From Plasticicumulans lactativorans (GTDB taxonomy: Bacteria; Pseudomonadota; Gammaproteobacteria; Competibacterales; Competibacteraceae): a stretch of 64,000 bases of DNA. The notes beneath the pieces were generated by a model. It saw only the letters and a list, made by a program, of their open reading frames with translations, did not search any database and had not been told where the DNA came from. The position numbers were made by a program, and so were the translations under genes. Location of the stretch: positions 1 through 64,000 of the forward strand of contig NZ_SLWY01000019.1 of NCBI RefSeq assembly GCF_004341245.1. Reading direction: 5' to 3'. Shown one piece after another: positions 1 through 11,237 of this stretch (position 1 is the first letter of the stretch; every line of letters starts with the position of its first letter).

Positions 1-401
1 ACCAGGCTCACCTGCATCTGCGCGCCGAACACGCCGGTCGACACCGGCGCGTGCGCCGCGCGGGCCAGGGCGACCAGATGCGCGAACAGACGCTCGCCCT
101 CGGCCGGTGCGGCGGCCGGCGTGAAACTCGGCCGCGTGCCCTTGCGCGTATCCGCCGGCAGGGTGAACTGGGGCACCAGCAGCAGGCCGCCACCGAGCTC
201 GGCGAGGCTGCGGTTCATCCGCCCGGTGTCATCCGGGAACACGCGGTAGCCGAGCAGGCGCTCGAGCAGGCGCGCCGCCTGTGCCTCGCCGTCGCCCCGC
301 TCGACGCCGACCAGCACCAGCAGCCCGCGGCCGATCTCGCCGCGAACATGGCCGTCGACCTCGACCCGCGCCTGCGTCACCCGCTGCAGCAGCCCGATCA
401 C
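1..401 (-). CDS. dtd: D-aminoacyl-tRNA deacylase (partial, 3' end outside window)
   Basis: Hydrolyses D-aminoacyl-tRNAs in the cytoplasm, recycling tRNA mischarged with D-amino acids. The reverse strand from a GTG at 401 reads [15 protein letters not shown] at the N-terminus, and further on contains the DTD signature [19 protein letters not shown], which supplies the catalytic SQFTL-like segment (here PQFTL). About 133 of the usual ~145 residues are visible; the last dozen lie beyond base 1. The GTG overlaps the TGA of the upstream pip gene (GTGA), so the two are probably translationally coupled. The family assignment is secure; only the C-terminus is missing. Confidence 0.9.
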   Translation of the reverse strand, partial: MIGLLQRVTQARVEVDGHVRGEIGRGLLVLVGVERGDGEAQAARLLERLLGYRVFPDDTGRMNRSLAELGGGLLLVPQFTLPADTRKGTRPSFTPAAAPAEGERLFAHLVALARAAHAPVSTGVFGAQMQVSL

Positions 402-1348
402 GCGTAGCGATCCGCCAGTTCGTCGGTGGCGCGCACGAGCGCCGCGGCGATGCCGGGTTCGCTCGCCGCATGCCCGGCGTCGGCGACGATCTCCAGCCGC
501 GACCCCGGCCACGCCTTGTGCAGCGCCCAGGCCCCGTCGAGCGGGCAGATCACGTCGTAGCGCCCGTGCACGATCACCCCCGGGATGCCGGCGAGCCGGG
601 GCGCATCGCGCACCAGCTGGTCGGGGGCGAGGAAGCTGTCGTGCATGAAGTAGTGGCATTCGACGCGCGCGAGCGACAGCGCCATGTGCGGATCGGCGAA
701 CTGGTCGACGGTGCTCGCGCTCGGCAGCAGCGACAGCGTCGTGCCCTCCCACACCGACCACGCCTTGGCGCAGCGCATGCGTTCGATCTCGTCGTCGCCG
801 GTCAGGCGGGCGTAGTACGCCGCCACCATGTCGCCGCGTTCGGCCTCGGGGATCGGCGCCACGTAGCCTTCCCAGGCATCGGGGAACAGGCGGCTCGCGC
901 CCTCCTGATAGAACCAGCGGATGTCGTGCGGCCGGCACAGGAAGATGCCGCGCAGCACCAGGCCCAGCACGCGCTCGGGGTGCGTCTGGGCGTAGGCGAG
1001 CGCCAGCGTCGAGCCCCACGAGCCGCCGAACACCACCCAGCGTTCGATGCCGAGCGCCCGGCGGATCTGCTCGATGTCGGCGACGAGATGCCAGGTGGTG
1101 TTGTCGACGAGCTCCGCGTGCGGGGTGCTCTGCCCGGCGCCGCGCTGATCGAACAGCACGATGCGGTAGCGCTCGGGGTCGAAGAAGCGCCGGTGCAGCG
1201 GCTGGCACCCGGCACCCGGCCCGCCGTGCAGGAACAGCACCGGCAGGCCGCTCGCGCGACCGCACTCCTCGACGTGGAGGACGTGCCGTGCGTCGACGGC
1301 CAGGCGATGGGCGGCGTAGGGCTTGATCTCGGGGTAGAGCGCGGGCAT
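398..1348 (-). CDS. pip: Proline iminopeptidase (alpha/beta hydrolase)
   Basis: Cytoplasmic serine peptidase releasing N-terminal proline from peptides. The 316-residue protein begins [19 protein letters not shown], the canonical Pip N-terminus, followed by the HGGPGAG oxyanion segment and the nucleophile elbow GGSWGS. The C-terminal catalytic His lies in the AGHAASEPG segment. An upstream ATG at 1423 would add 25 residues unlike the family; the chosen ATG at 1348 has a GGAGG Shine-Dalgarno just upstream. Its stop overlaps the GTG start of dtd. Confidence 0.9.
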   Translation of the reverse strand: MPALYPEIKPYAAHRLAVDARHVLHVEECGRASGLPVLFLHGGPGAGCQPLHRRFFDPERYRIVLFDQRGAGQSTPHAELVDNTTWHLVADIEQIRRALGIERWVVFGGSWGSTLALAYAQTHPERVLGLVLRGIFLCRPHDIRWFYQEGASRLFPDAWEGYVAPIPEAERGDMVAAYYARLTGDDEIERMRCAKAWSVWEGTTLSLLPSASTVDQFADPHMALSLARVECHYFMHDSFLAPDQLVRDAPRLAGIPGVIVHGRYDVICPLDGAWALHKAWPGSRLEIVADAGHAASEPGIAAALVRATDELADRYA

Positions 1349-1844
1349 GCGGCCTCCGGTGGCGAAGCAAGTAGGCGCGACGCGATCCACGGCCGGATCG
1401 CTCGGGAGTAAGAAATTTCGCACAACAGATTCAGCCTCAGGCGGACACGCGAAGAGGCTTTTTCGCCCCCCCGACGGCTGGTCGCCCCGGGATTATCTGC
1501 GACAATACGCGCCATGGGCAGGCAGCCCGCCGGCGAAGGGAAGGACATTCGCCGCACGCACAGGAAGCGCGGACACGGACGTTACGGCCATGAAGGCACG
1601 GAGTTCAGGCGCAACGCCTGCTCCGCACGGACAAGGATCCCGATGGACGCGGCCCGTGGCGGGGCCGGAGACACGGAACGTCGCGCCAGGGATCGGGCGC
1701 TCCACGGACGGACCTGTGTCGGCCTTGGCGCCAGGACGGCGCGAGATCGGCACGGTGCATCACCTTCTCGACCAAGTCAGGCTGCTTGGCAAGCTGTAGC
1801 CGGCGGGGGACGACCCCGCCGGCGCTCTTCCATTGGTGCCCCTG
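1349..1844. other. Intergenic region with no convincing gene
   Basis: About 500 bases between the start of pip and the end of hemH. A 69-codon plus-strand frame (1590-1799) ends exactly at the hairpin at 1799-1823, but its product matches nothing I recognise and its composition is that of an incidental high-GC frame. A minus-strand frame at 1493-1753 is equally unconvincing. The AT-richer stretch at about 1410-1435 upstream of pip is the likeliest promoter location, but no clear -35/-10 pair is visible. Confidence 0.4.
1799..1823. terminator. Perfect 10-bp GC hairpin downstream of hemH
   Basis: GCCGGCGGGG at 1799-1808 pairs perfectly with CCCCGCCGGC at 1814-1823 around a 5-base loop. It lies 22 bases past the hemH stop on the minus strand. 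There is no T-run on either side, so it is either a bidirectional or weak terminator or an mRNA 3' stabiliser. Confidence 0.5.
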
Positions 1845-2942
1845 TCAGTCCGCCGCCCCCAGCGCGAGCGCCCGCGTCCGTCCTGGCGTGCGGGTATCGG
1901 ACGGGGCCGCCGCGTCGAACGTGGGCCACCCGCCGCAGTGCTGGCGGATCAGGCCGACCAGCAGGTCGAGGTGGGCCGGCGTGTCGTTCAGCGCGGGGAT
2001 GTAACGCAGCGCCTCGCCCCCGGCGTGCACGAACGTGTCGCGGTTCTCGACGGCGATCTCCTCGAGCGTTTCCAGGCAGTCGGCCGAGAAGCCGGGGCAG
2101 ATCACGTCCGCGCGCCTGACGCCGGCGCGCGCCCATTCGGCGAGCAGCACGCTGGTGTAGGGCTGCAGCCATTCGGCGCGCCCGAACCGCGACTGGAAGG
2201 CCACGGCCCAGCGCCCCTCGCCGAGCTGCAGCCGCTCGGCGACGAGGCGCGCGGTCTTGTGGCACTGGCAGAAGTACGGATCGCCGAGTTCGAGGTTGCG
2301 CCGCGGCAGCCCGTGGAACGAGAACAGCAGGCGCTCGCCGGCCGCCGCCTCGGCCCAGGCGGTACGCACGCTGGCGGCGAGCGCATCGATGTAGCCGGGT
2401 GCGTCGTGGTAGCTGCCGACGGTGCGCAGCTCCGGCACCCAGCGCCAGCGCCGCAGTTCGGCGGCCACGGCATCGAAGGCGCTGGCCGTCGTGCTCGCCG
2501 AGTACTGCGGGTAGAGCGGCAGCAGCAGGATGCGCTCGCAGCCGCGCTCGCGCAGCTCCCGCAGCGCCGCGGCGATGGATGGCTCGCCGTAGCGCATGCC
2601 CAGGGCCACGTGGACCGGCGCCCGGCAGACGGCGCTCAGGCGCGCCTGCACCCCTGCCGCCTGCCGCCGCGCGATCGCGAGCAGCGGCGAACCGGCCTCG
2701 GTCCAGATGCTCACGTACTTGGCCGCCGACTGCGCCGGGCGCACGCGCAGGATCACGCCGTGCAGGATCAGCCACCACAGCGGCCGCGGAATCTCGACCA
2801 CGCGCGGGTCCCAGAGGAACTCGGCGAGGTAGCGGCGCAGCGCGGCGGCCGTGGGGGCCGCCGGCGTGCCGAGGTTGCAGAGCAGGATGCCGGTCGCGGG
2901 CTCGCGACCATGGCGAAAGGGGCGGACGTCCGTCGATGTCAT
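1845..2942 (-). CDS. hemH: Ferrochelatase
   Basis: Inserts Fe2+ into protoporphyrin IX, the last step of protoheme synthesis. The 365-residue length and motifs fit bacterial ferrochelatase: N-terminal ATGILLCNLGTP, the LLLPLYPQYSASTT segment, the catalytic histidine in LLFSFHGLPRR (about H210), and a C-terminal acidic helix (ETLEEIA, about residues 291-297) following CPGFSADCLETL. It appears to be a single-gene unit ended by the hairpin at 1799-1823. Confidence 0.96.
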   Translation of the reverse strand: MTSTDVRPFRHGREPATGILLCNLGTPAAPTAAALRRYLAEFLWDPRVVEIPRPLWWLILHGVILRVRPAQSAAKYVSIWTEAGSPLLAIARRQAAGVQARLSAVCRAPVHVALGMRYGEPSIAAALRELRERGCERILLLPLYPQYSASTTASAFDAVAAELRRWRWVPELRTVGSYHDAPGYIDALAASVRTAWAEAAAGERLLFSFHGLPRRNLELGDPYFCQCHKTARLVAERLQLGEGRWAVAFQSRFGRAEWLQPYTSVLLAEWARAGVRRADVICPGFSADCLETLEEIAVENRDTFVHAGGEALRYIPALNDTPAHLDLLVGLIRQHCGGWPTFDAAAPSDTRTPGRTRALALGAAD

Positions 2943-3088
2943 GTGCGCTCCTCGGCGGCAACGGGGGCGTCGAGTATAGAAGGGACACGCCGCAGCGCCG
3001 GCGGGTTCACCTTCCGTGCGGCGAGACTGGCCGGCCCGGCGCGACCCTGCTACGGTGCCGCATCCCCGCCCACCCCCGGAGCCGGTCC

Positions 3089-4042
3089 ATGCACGGCGTG
3101 TTCCTCGACCGCGGTTCGCTCGATCTCGGCGATCTCGACCTCGCCCCCCTGCTCGACGCCCTGCCCGCCCTGCACTGCCACCCGGCCACCGCCGCCACCG
3201 AAACCGCCGCGCGCGTGCGCGCCGCCGAGATCGTCATCAGCAACAAGGTGGTGCTCGATGCCGCGGTGCTCGCCGCCGCGCCCGCGCTGAAGCTGATCTG
3301 CGTCGCCGCCACCGGCACCAACAACGTCGACCTCGGTGCCGCGCGGGCGCGCGGCATCACCGTCTGCAACTGCCGCGGCTACGGCACGCCGTCGGTCGCG
3401 CAGCACACGCTGACGCTGATGCTCGCGCTCGCGACGCGCCTGCCCGACTACCAGCGCGCGGTGGCCGCAGGCCGCTGGCAGCAGGCCACGCAGTTCTGCC
3501 TGCTCGACTTCCCGATCCGCGAACTGGCGGGCAAGACGCTCGGCATCATCGGCCAGGGCGAGCTCGGCGGCGCCGTGGCGCAGCTCGCCGAGGCGCTGGG
3601 CATGCGCGTGCTGCGCGCCGCCCGCCCCGGCCAGCCCAGCGCCGGCGGGCGCGTCGCGCTGGCCGAACTGCTGCCGCAGGTGGACGTGCTGTCGCTGCAC
3701 TGCCCGCTGACCGCCGAAACCCGCAACCTGATCGGCGCAGCCGAACTCGCGCTGATGAAACCCGACGCGCTGCTGATCAACACCGCGCGCGGCGGCCTGG
3801 TCGACGAAGCGGCGCTGGCCGCCGCCCTGCGCGCCGGCAGGCTCGGCGGCGCCGCGTTCGACGTGCTCACCGAAGAGCCACCCGTGCACGGCAATCCGCT
3901 GCTCGCGCTGGACCTGCCCAACCTCATCGTCACCCCGCACAACGCCTGGGGCAGCCGCGAATCGCGGCAGCGGATGGTCGGCCAGCTCGCCGAAAACATC
4001 CGCGCCTTCGTCGCCGGCCGCCCCGTGCGCGTCGTGGCCTGA
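3089..4042 (+). CDS. D-2-hydroxyacid dehydrogenase (glycerate dehydrogenase/hydroxypyruvate reductase-like)
   Basis: NAD(P)-dependent reductase of 2-keto acids such as hydroxypyruvate or glyoxylate. The 317-residue protein has the substrate-domain CVAATGTNNVDL, the nucleotide-binding GIIGQGELGGAVA (GxGxxG intact), and the catalytic Arg (NTARGGLVDE), Glu (FDVLTEEPP) and His (VTPHNAW). ATG 3089 starts at the natural family N-terminus; a longer open frame upstream lacks similarity. It is closely followed by a TIGR02647 gene and phrB on the same strand. The exact substrate cannot be told from sequence. Confidence 0.88.
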   Translation: MHGVFLDRGSLDLGDLDLAPLLDALPALHCHPATAATETAARVRAAEIVISNKVVLDAAVLAAAPALKLICVAATGTNNVDLGAARARGITVCNCRGYGTPSVAQHTLTLMLALATRLPDYQRAVAAGRWQQATQFCLLDFPIRELAGKTLGIIGQGELGGAVAQLAEALGMRVLRAARPGQPSAGGRVALAELLPQVDVLSLHCPLTAETRNLIGAAELALMKPDALLINTARGGLVDEAALAAALRAGRLGGAAFDVLTEEPPVHGNPLLALDLPNLIVTPHNAWGSRESRQRMVGQLAENIRAFVAGRPVRVVA

Positions 4043-4068
4043 TCCCGAGACCGGAGACCGCGCCCCCC

Positions 4069-4329
4069 ATGGCCCACCCCCTGACGCCCGAGACCCTCGC
4101 CGAACTGCGCCTGCTGGCCCTGTTCGACCTCAACTCGCACCAGCGCGGCCTGAAGATCCACAGCCATGCCGCCGCCGAGATCATCGGCGCGGCGGAGCGC
4201 CTGTTCGCCAAGGGGCTCACCAGCCAGCACGACGGCGGCTACCTCACCGATCTCGGCTACGAAGCCGCGCGGGCGCTGCGCGACGTGCTCGACATCCTCG
4301 ACGCCGAGGCCGAACCGCACGGGCACTGA
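4069..4329 (+). CDS. TIGR02647 family conserved protein
   Basis: An 86-residue protein of unknown function. It has the family pattern: ELRLLALFDLNSHQRGLKIH near the N-terminus, then AAAEIIGAAERLFAKGLTS and DGGYLTDLGYEAA, which looks like a small winged-helix-like domain. The family is known from Pseudomonas and relatives and has no experimental function that I know of. It starts 26 bases after the dehydrogenase stop and ends 28 bases before the photolyase gene, so it is probably co-transcribed with both. Confidence 0.75.
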   Translation: MAHPLTPETLAELRLLALFDLNSHQRGLKIHSHAAAEIIGAAERLFAKGLTSQHDGGYLTDLGYEAARALRDVLDILDAEAEPHGH

Positions 4330-4357
4330 ACCGGGGCCCCGCCCGCGACGCCCGCCG

Positions 4358-5803
4358 ATGAGCACGGCCCTGGTCTGGCTGCGCCGCGACCTGCGCCTCG
4401 CCGACAACCCCGCGCTCGCCCACGCCTGCGCCCACCACGCACAGGTCGTGCCGGTGTTCATCTGGGCCCCCGACGAGGAGGCGCCGTGGGCCCCCGGCGC
4501 CGCCTCGCGCTGGTGGCTGCATCACAGCCTGGCGGCCCTTGCGGACGCGCTGGCCGCGCGCGGCTCGCGCCTGCTGCTGCGCCACGGCCCGACCCTGCAG
4601 GCGCTGCTCGCGCTCGCCGCCGAAACCGGCGCCGGGGCCGTCTACTGGAACCGCCTGTACGAACCGGCGATCACCGCGCGCGACAGCGCCGTCAAGGCTG
4701 CGCTGCGGGCGACGGGGCTGCGTGCCGAGAGCTTCCAGGCGCACCTGCTGTGGGAGCCGTGGACCCTCGCGAGCGGCGCCGGCGAGCCCTACCGGGTGTT
4801 CACGCCGTTCTGGAAGGCCGCCAGCCGCGCGCCCGTCGCCCTCCCCCGGCCCGCCCCGGATGCGCGGCCGGCGCCGGCCGCGTGGCCGGCGAGCGTGCCG
4901 CTCGCCACCTTCGGGCTGCTGCCGCGCCTCGGCTGGGATACCGGGCTGCGCGCGGCGTGGACACCCGGCGAGACCGGCGCGCTCGCGCGGCTGGGCGCGT
5001 TCACCGACGCCGCCCTCGCCCGCTACCGCGACGAACGCGACCGACCGGGCCGCGCCGGGGTGTCGCGCCTGTCGCCCCACCTGCACTTCGGCGAAGTCTC
5101 GCCGCGGCAGGTGTGGCACGCGGTCACCACGGCCTGCGCCGGCGCGCCGCTCGAACACCCCGGCGGCGAGGCCTTCCTGCGCGAGCTGGGCTGGCGCGAG
5201 TTCGCTCACCACGTGCTCTTCCACTTCCCGCACACCGCCGAGCAGCCGATGCAGGAACGCTTCGCGCGCTACCCCTGGGCAGCCGACGCCACCGCCGAGC
5301 TCGCCGCCTGGCAGCGCGGGCGCACCGGCTACCCGCTGGTCGATGCGGGCATGCGCGAGCTGTGGACGAGCGGCTGGATGCACAACCGCGTGCGCATGCT
5401 GGTGGCGAGCTTCCTGGTCAAGAACCTGCGCATCCCCTGGCAGCAGGGTGCGCGCTGGTTCTGGGACACGCTGGTCGACGCCGACCTCGCCGCCAACAGC
5501 CTCGGCTGGCAGTGGACCGCCGGCTGCGGCACCGATGCCGCGCCGTACTTCCGCGTGTTCAACCCGCAGCGCCAGGGCGAGCAGTTCGATGCCGACGGCC
5601 GCTACGTGCGCCGCTGGGTGCCCGAGCTCGCGGCGCTGCCGGAGCGCTGGCTGCATGCGCCGTGGACACTGCCGACGGACGAGCAGGCGCGCACGCGCTT
5701 CGTGCCGGGCCTGAGCTACCCGCGTCCGCTGGTCGACTTCGCCGCCAGCCGCGCCGCCGCGCTCGCCGGCTTCGAGGCGATCAGGGCCGGGGCGGCACCG
5801 TGA
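4358..5803 (+). CDS. phrB: Deoxyribodipyrimidine photo-lyase
   Basis: Light-driven repair of cyclobutane pyrimidine dimers using reduced FAD and an antenna chromophore. The 481-residue protein opens STALVWLRRDLRLADNPAL (photolyase alpha/beta antenna domain). Its FAD-binding helical domain contains RPGRAGVSRLSPHLHFGE, FLRELGWREFAHHVL, GYPLVDAGMRELW, WMHNRVRM and DTLVDADLAANSLGWQW. This is a class I CPD photolyase. Its TGA overlaps the GTG start of the next gene (GTGA, 5800-5803), suggesting coupling. Confidence 0.95.
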   Translation: MSTALVWLRRDLRLADNPALAHACAHHAQVVPVFIWAPDEEAPWAPGAASRWWLHHSLAALADALAARGSRLLLRHGPTLQALLALAAETGAGAVYWNRLYEPAITARDSAVKAALRATGLRAESFQAHLLWEPWTLASGAGEPYRVFTPFWKAASRAPVALPRPAPDARPAPAAWPASVPLATFGLLPRLGWDTGLRAAWTPGETGALARLGAFTDAALARYRDERDRPGRAGVSRLSPHLHFGEVSPRQVWHAVTTACAGAPLEHPGGEAFLRELGWREFAHHVLFHFPHTAEQPMQERFARYPWAADATAELAAWQRGRTGYPLVDAGMRELWTSGWMHNRVRMLVASFLVKNLRIPWQQGARWFWDTLVDADLAANSLGWQWTAGCGTDAAPYFRVFNPQRQGEQFDADGRYVRRWVPELAALPERWLHAPWTLPTDEQARTRFVPGLSYPRPLVDFAASRAAALAGFEAIRAGAAP

Positions 5804-6669
5804 CGCCGGCCTTCACCGCCGGGCTCGCCGCCCTCGCCGCCGACCGCCGCCACGGCGCCACCGAACTCGCGCGCAGCAGCCTCGAACTGCTGGCAGCGCT
5901 CGCGACGACGCTGCCGGCGCAGGACGTCGACGCGCTGCGCGCGGCCCTGTGTGCGGCGGCAGCGCAGGTGCGCGCCTGCCGCCCGAGCATGGCGCCGCTT
6001 GGCAACCTCACCGACGCCTGGCAGGCCGAGCTCGCCGGGCTGCCGCCGACGCTCGCCGTGGCGCGCCGCGCGGCGGCCGACGCCGCCACCCGCCTGATCA
6101 CCGCCACGCACGCCGCCACCGCGGCGCTCGCCGGGCACATCGCCACCCTGCTCGGGCGCGACCGCACCGTGCTGACCCACAGCTTCAGCTCGACGGTGCT
6201 CGCCGGCCTCGCCCGCCTCGCCGGCCACGGGCTGCAGGTGCGCGTCACCGAAGCGCGTCCGCTCAACGAGGGCTGGACCCTCGCCACCCGCCTCGCCGCG
6301 CTCGGCATCCCGGTCAGCGTCTACACCGACGCCCAGGCCGCGCTCGCGCTGGCCGGCGCCGACGCGGTGCTGCTCGGCGCCGACACCCGGCTCGCCGACG
6401 GCGGCTGCGTCAACAAGGCGGGCTCGCTGCCGATCGCGCTCGCGGCGCGCGCGGCGCGCGCGGCGGGCGTACCGGTGTACGTGGCCTGCGAGCAGGTCAA
6501 GCGCAGCCCGGCGCGCGCGGCGACCGTCGCGCTGGAACGCATGGAGGTGGCGGAACTGGGCTACCCGGAGGTGCCGGGGGTGACGCTGTGCAACACCTAC
6601 TTCGAGGTGGTGCCGGGCGCGCTGGTGAGCGCCTGGGTGAGCGAGGACGGCGTCACTGCGGCGGGCTGA
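5800..6669 (+). CDS. eIF2B alpha/beta/delta-family protein (sugar-phosphate isomerase-like)
   Basis: A 289-residue member of the IF-2B fold shared by eIF2B regulatory subunits, methylthioribose-1-phosphate isomerase and ribose-1,5-bisphosphate isomerase. Visible are HSFSSTVLAGLARL, the VTEARPLNEGW segment, and the family-defining GADAVLLGADTRLADGGCVNKAGSLPIALAAR, after which comes VPVYVACEQVK. Bacteria lack eIF2B, so an enzymatic or nucleotide/sugar-phosphate-binding role is likely but unproven. The start is a GTG overlapping the phrB stop. The 3' end overlaps the convergent waaA by 17 bases. Confidence 0.75.
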   Translation: MTPAFTAGLAALAADRRHGATELARSSLELLAALATTLPAQDVDALRAALCAAAAQVRACRPSMAPLGNLTDAWQAELAGLPPTLAVARRAAADAATRLITATHAATAALAGHIATLLGRDRTVLTHSFSSTVLAGLARLAGHGLQVRVTEARPLNEGWTLATRLAALGIPVSVYTDAQAALALAGADAVLLGADTRLADGGCVNKAGSLPIALAARAARAAGVPVYVACEQVKRSPARAATVALERMEVAELGYPEVPGVTLCNTYFEVVPGALVSAWVSEDGVTAAG

Positions 6670-7966
6670 GGGGCGCCGCGGCGCCGGCGAGCACGGTCTC
6701 GATGCGCGCCAGCAGGCGCTCGAGCGCACCGCGGTTCGCCGCCACCGCGGCACGCCCGCGCGCCCCGGCGGCGCGCGCGGCGGCCGGATCGGCGAGCCAG
6801 TCGGCGGCGCGCGCGGCGAGCCCGGCGGCGTCGGCGACCCGCTGCGCCGCGTCGGCGTCGAGCAGCAGGCGCTCGGCCTCGGCGAAGTTGAACATGTGCG
6901 GCCCGAACAGCACCGGCAGCCCGAGCGCGGCCGGTTCGAGCACGTTGTGGCCGCCGACCGCGGCGAAGCTGCCGCCGACCCAGGCGAGGTCGGCCGCCGC
7001 GTACAGCAGCAGCAGTTCGCCGAGCGTGTCGCCGAGGTAGACCTCGGCGCCGGCCGCCGGCGCGTCACGGCTGCGCCGCAGCACGCGCAGCCCGCGCCGG
7101 CGCACGAGTTCAGCGACGCCGTCGAAGCGCTCGGGGTGGCGCGGCACCAGGATCAGCAGCAGCTCCGCAAAGCGGCCGCGCAGCATCGCCGCCGCGTCGA
7201 GCACCGCCTCGTCCTCGCCGGCGTGGGTGCTCGCGGCGATCAGCACCGGGCGCTGCCCGGCGCCGAGGGCGGCCCGCAGCGCCGCGCCCGCCGCACTGAC
7301 CCCTTCAGGCAGGCTGAGGTCGTACTTGAGGTTGCCGAGCACCTCGACGCGCGGCGCGCCGAGGGTGCGGAAGCGTTCGGCGTCGGCGTCGGCCTGCGCG
7401 GCGATCAGCGTGGTGTCGGCGAGCGTGGCCGCGGTCAGGCGCGGCACGCGCGCGTAACCGCGTGCCGAGCGCGCCGACAGCCGCGCGTTGGCGACCAGCA
7501 CCGGCACGCCGCGCGCCGCGCAGGCCGCGAACAGGTTCGGCCACAGCTCGGTTTCCATGATCAGCGCGATCCGCGGCCGCGTGCGCGCGAGGAAGCGCGC
7601 GACCGCCCCGGGCAGGTCATAGGGCATGTAGACGTGATGGACGCGCTCGGCGAAGGTGTCGCGCACCTGGGCCGAGCCGGTCGGCGTCGTCGTGGTGATC
7701 AGCACGGGCACGTCGGGATGGCGGGCCTGCAGCGCGCGCACCAGCGGCACGGCCGCACGCACCTCGCCGAGCGATACCGCGTGCAGCCACAGGCAGCCCG
7801 CGGCGGGCAGCGCATCGATGCAGCCGAAGCGTTCACCGATGCGGGCGCGGTAGGCCGGATTGGCGCGCCCGCGCCACCACAGCCGGGCGAGCGCGAACGG
7901 CGTCAGCAGGGTGAGCAGCAGGCTGTAGGCGCGGCGCGGCCGGCCGGCCGGCCGCTTCAGAGCCAT
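6653..7966 (-). CDS. waaA: 3-deoxy-D-manno-octulosonic acid (Kdo) transferase
   Basis: Inner-membrane GT30 enzyme adding Kdo to lipid IVA in LPS synthesis. The 437-residue protein has an N-terminal membrane anchor (YSLLLTLLTPFALARLWW), then NPAYRARIGERFG, the catalytic Glu in HAVSLGEVRAA, ITTTTPTGSAQV, METELWPNL and the C-terminal VGGSFAAVGGHNVLEPA. ATG 7966 is chosen over 7987 because it gives a family-like N-terminus; either start overlaps the upstream oxidoreductase gene. It pairs functionally with msbA, which lies nearby and divergent. Confidence 0.93.
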   Translation of the reverse strand: MALKRPAGRPRRAYSLLLTLLTPFALARLWWRGRANPAYRARIGERFGCIDALPAAGCLWLHAVSLGEVRAAVPLVRALQARHPDVPVLITTTTPTGSAQVRDTFAERVHHVYMPYDLPGAVARFLARTRPRIALIMETELWPNLFAACAARGVPVLVANARLSARSARGYARVPRLTAATLADTTLIAAQADADAERFRTLGAPRVEVLGNLKYDLSLPEGVSAAGAALRAALGAGQRPVLIAASTHAGEDEAVLDAAAMLRGRFAELLLILVPRHPERFDGVAELVRRRGLRVLRRSRDAPAAGAEVYLGDTLGELLLLYAAADLAWVGGSFAAVGGHNVLEPAALGLPVLFGPHMFNFAEAERLLLDADAAQRVADAAGLAARAADWLADPAAARAAGARGRAAVAANRGALERLLARIETVLAGAAAPLSPPQ

Positions 7967-9153
7967 TCGCGGCCGTCTTGGTCCCATGGGTCGTCGGCGA
8001 CGTCGGGCCGCGGCCAGTCGTCGAGCAGTTCGAGGCTGCCCGGCTCGGGGCGCACGCCGCCGCTACCCAGCATGTCCATGACCTGATCCACCAGCAGCGG
8101 GATGGTGCTGAGGCTCGCCGGCCACGCCGTGATGGCATCGCCCATCTCGCGCACCACCGGCAACACCGCCACCCCGGCACGCTGACGCGCCGCGGCGCGA
8201 TCGACGCGCACCGTCGAGAACTGGGCCTCGCGCAGGTCGACCCACGGCAGTTGCTCGGCGAGCTCCTTGCGGCAGGCCGCGATCTGCTGCGCCGGCTCGA
8301 ACTGCGAGCCGACGTCGGCGAGCGCACCACCGACGTACCAGACCGCGCGCCCCTCGTTGTCGCGGTGCGAAGTGAGGTTGAAGCGGCGCTGGCCGTCGCG
8401 GTCGATGGCGTTGACGTACAGGTCGTCGGGCAGGTGGGCGCCGCGCACCATGACCATGTGCTGGCGCCAGACGTGCAGCGGCACGCAGCCGAGCACGGTG
8501 ACGCCGATGCCGGCCGTGAACACGATCTTGCGTGCCTTGATCACCACCGGCTCACGCCCGTCGGCGCGCAGGTTGAACGCGCCGTCGCGCGCCTTCACCG
8601 CCGGGCCGCGGTTCTGGAACACGTAGGGCATCACCGGTGCCGCGAGCGCCGCCACCACCGAGCGGTTGTCGACCACCAGCCCCTCGATCAGCCGCAACTC
8701 GCCGCGAAACCCCTCGTGGCGCAGCGAAGCCGGCAGCTCCGTCGTTTCGCCCACCGGCGTGCCGGTGGCCTCGCGCACGCTGCTCTTGCGGCGGAACAGC
8801 TTGCCGATGCCGAAGCCTCCCGGCTTCTTGCTGTCGAGCGTCCAGCTGTAGGTGCGTTCGGCGAGGGTGGCCGCCTGCGAGAGATCGACGTCGTCGACGG
8901 CGCCGGCGAGGTGACGGCGCCAGCGCTCCGGCATCTGCGCCAGGAGCTTCAGCCCGGGGTCGTTGGGGCTGATCGGACCGATCACCGGTTGCCCGAGGAT
9001 GAAGCCCTGGCCGTGGACGGTCTGTCCGGAGCCCAGCTGGCTGCCCTCGATGAGGATCGCGTTGTAACCCTCGCGGCGCGCACGGTTGAGCAGCCACAGG
9101 CCGGAAACACCACCACCGATGATCAGCAAGTCGACATTCAGGGTTGGGGTCAT
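7957..9153 (-). CDS. FAD-dependent oxidoreductase (DAO/glycine-oxidase-like)
   Basis: A 398-residue flavoprotein with an N-terminal Rossmann motif (VDLLIIGGGVSGLWLL, then an acidic IEGSQLGSGQTVHGQG) typical of the DAO family, and a long middle region ending in VRVDRAAARQRAGVAVLPVV. The substrate is unknown. The start at 9153 puts the dinucleotide motif next to the N-terminus; the open frame upstream (to 9345) is not protein-like. The stop overlaps waaA by 10 bases, so the two form a small operon divergent from msbA. Confidence 0.78.
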   Translation of the reverse strand: MTPTLNVDLLIIGGGVSGLWLLNRARREGYNAILIEGSQLGSGQTVHGQGFILGQPVIGPISPNDPGLKLLAQMPERWRRHLAGAVDDVDLSQAATLAERTYSWTLDSKKPGGFGIGKLFRRKSSVREATGTPVGETTELPASLRHEGFRGELRLIEGLVVDNRSVVAALAAPVMPYVFQNRGPAVKARDGAFNLRADGREPVVIKARKIVFTAGIGVTVLGCVPLHVWRQHMVMVRGAHLPDDLYVNAIDRDGQRRFNLTSHRDNEGRAVWYVGGALADVGSQFEPAQQIAACRKELAEQLPWVDLREAQFSTVRVDRAAARQRAGVAVLPVVREMGDAITAWPASLSTIPLLVDQVMDMLGSGGVRPEPGSLELLDDWPRPDVADDPWDQDGREWL

Positions 9154-9408
9154 GAGGATGTCTGCCACCGTGCCGGTACCCGCAGGTACCGCGATCCGTT
9201 GCGGGGAAATGCAGGGCGAACGGGGCGCCAGGTCCATGTTCGCGGCGGGCGATGATACCACGCCCCTCCACGCTCCCCGCCGCCGACGGCGCCTTGGCTG
9301 TAAAGGAGTGTGACACCTTGAGCGGCGGCCGCCGTGCACTGCCATGACACGTCCGCGCGCGGACCGCTACCATTCAACGTTCCCCTGCCGAAGCCGAAGC
9401 CGCCGCTG

Positions 9409-11151
<1,743 letters not shown>

Positions 11152-11237
11152 GGACGCCGGCCGCGCCATCGAAACATGACGCCGCGGCCGCGGCTTGCCC
11201 GTAGAATTCCCCGGCCCTGCCACGTCCGGGATCCCGC

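Noticed and set aside
1493-1799. Overlapping short frames on both strands, including 1590-1799 ending at the hairpin
   Set aside because: No recognisable protein features, no convincing ribosome site, and composition like shadow frames; kept only as an intergenic note.
8466-8480. Possible tRNA or small RNA genes in short gaps throughout the window
   Set aside because: No cloverleaf-like sequence with TTCGANNC T-arm was found in any intergenic gap; GC hairpins alone are expected by chance here.
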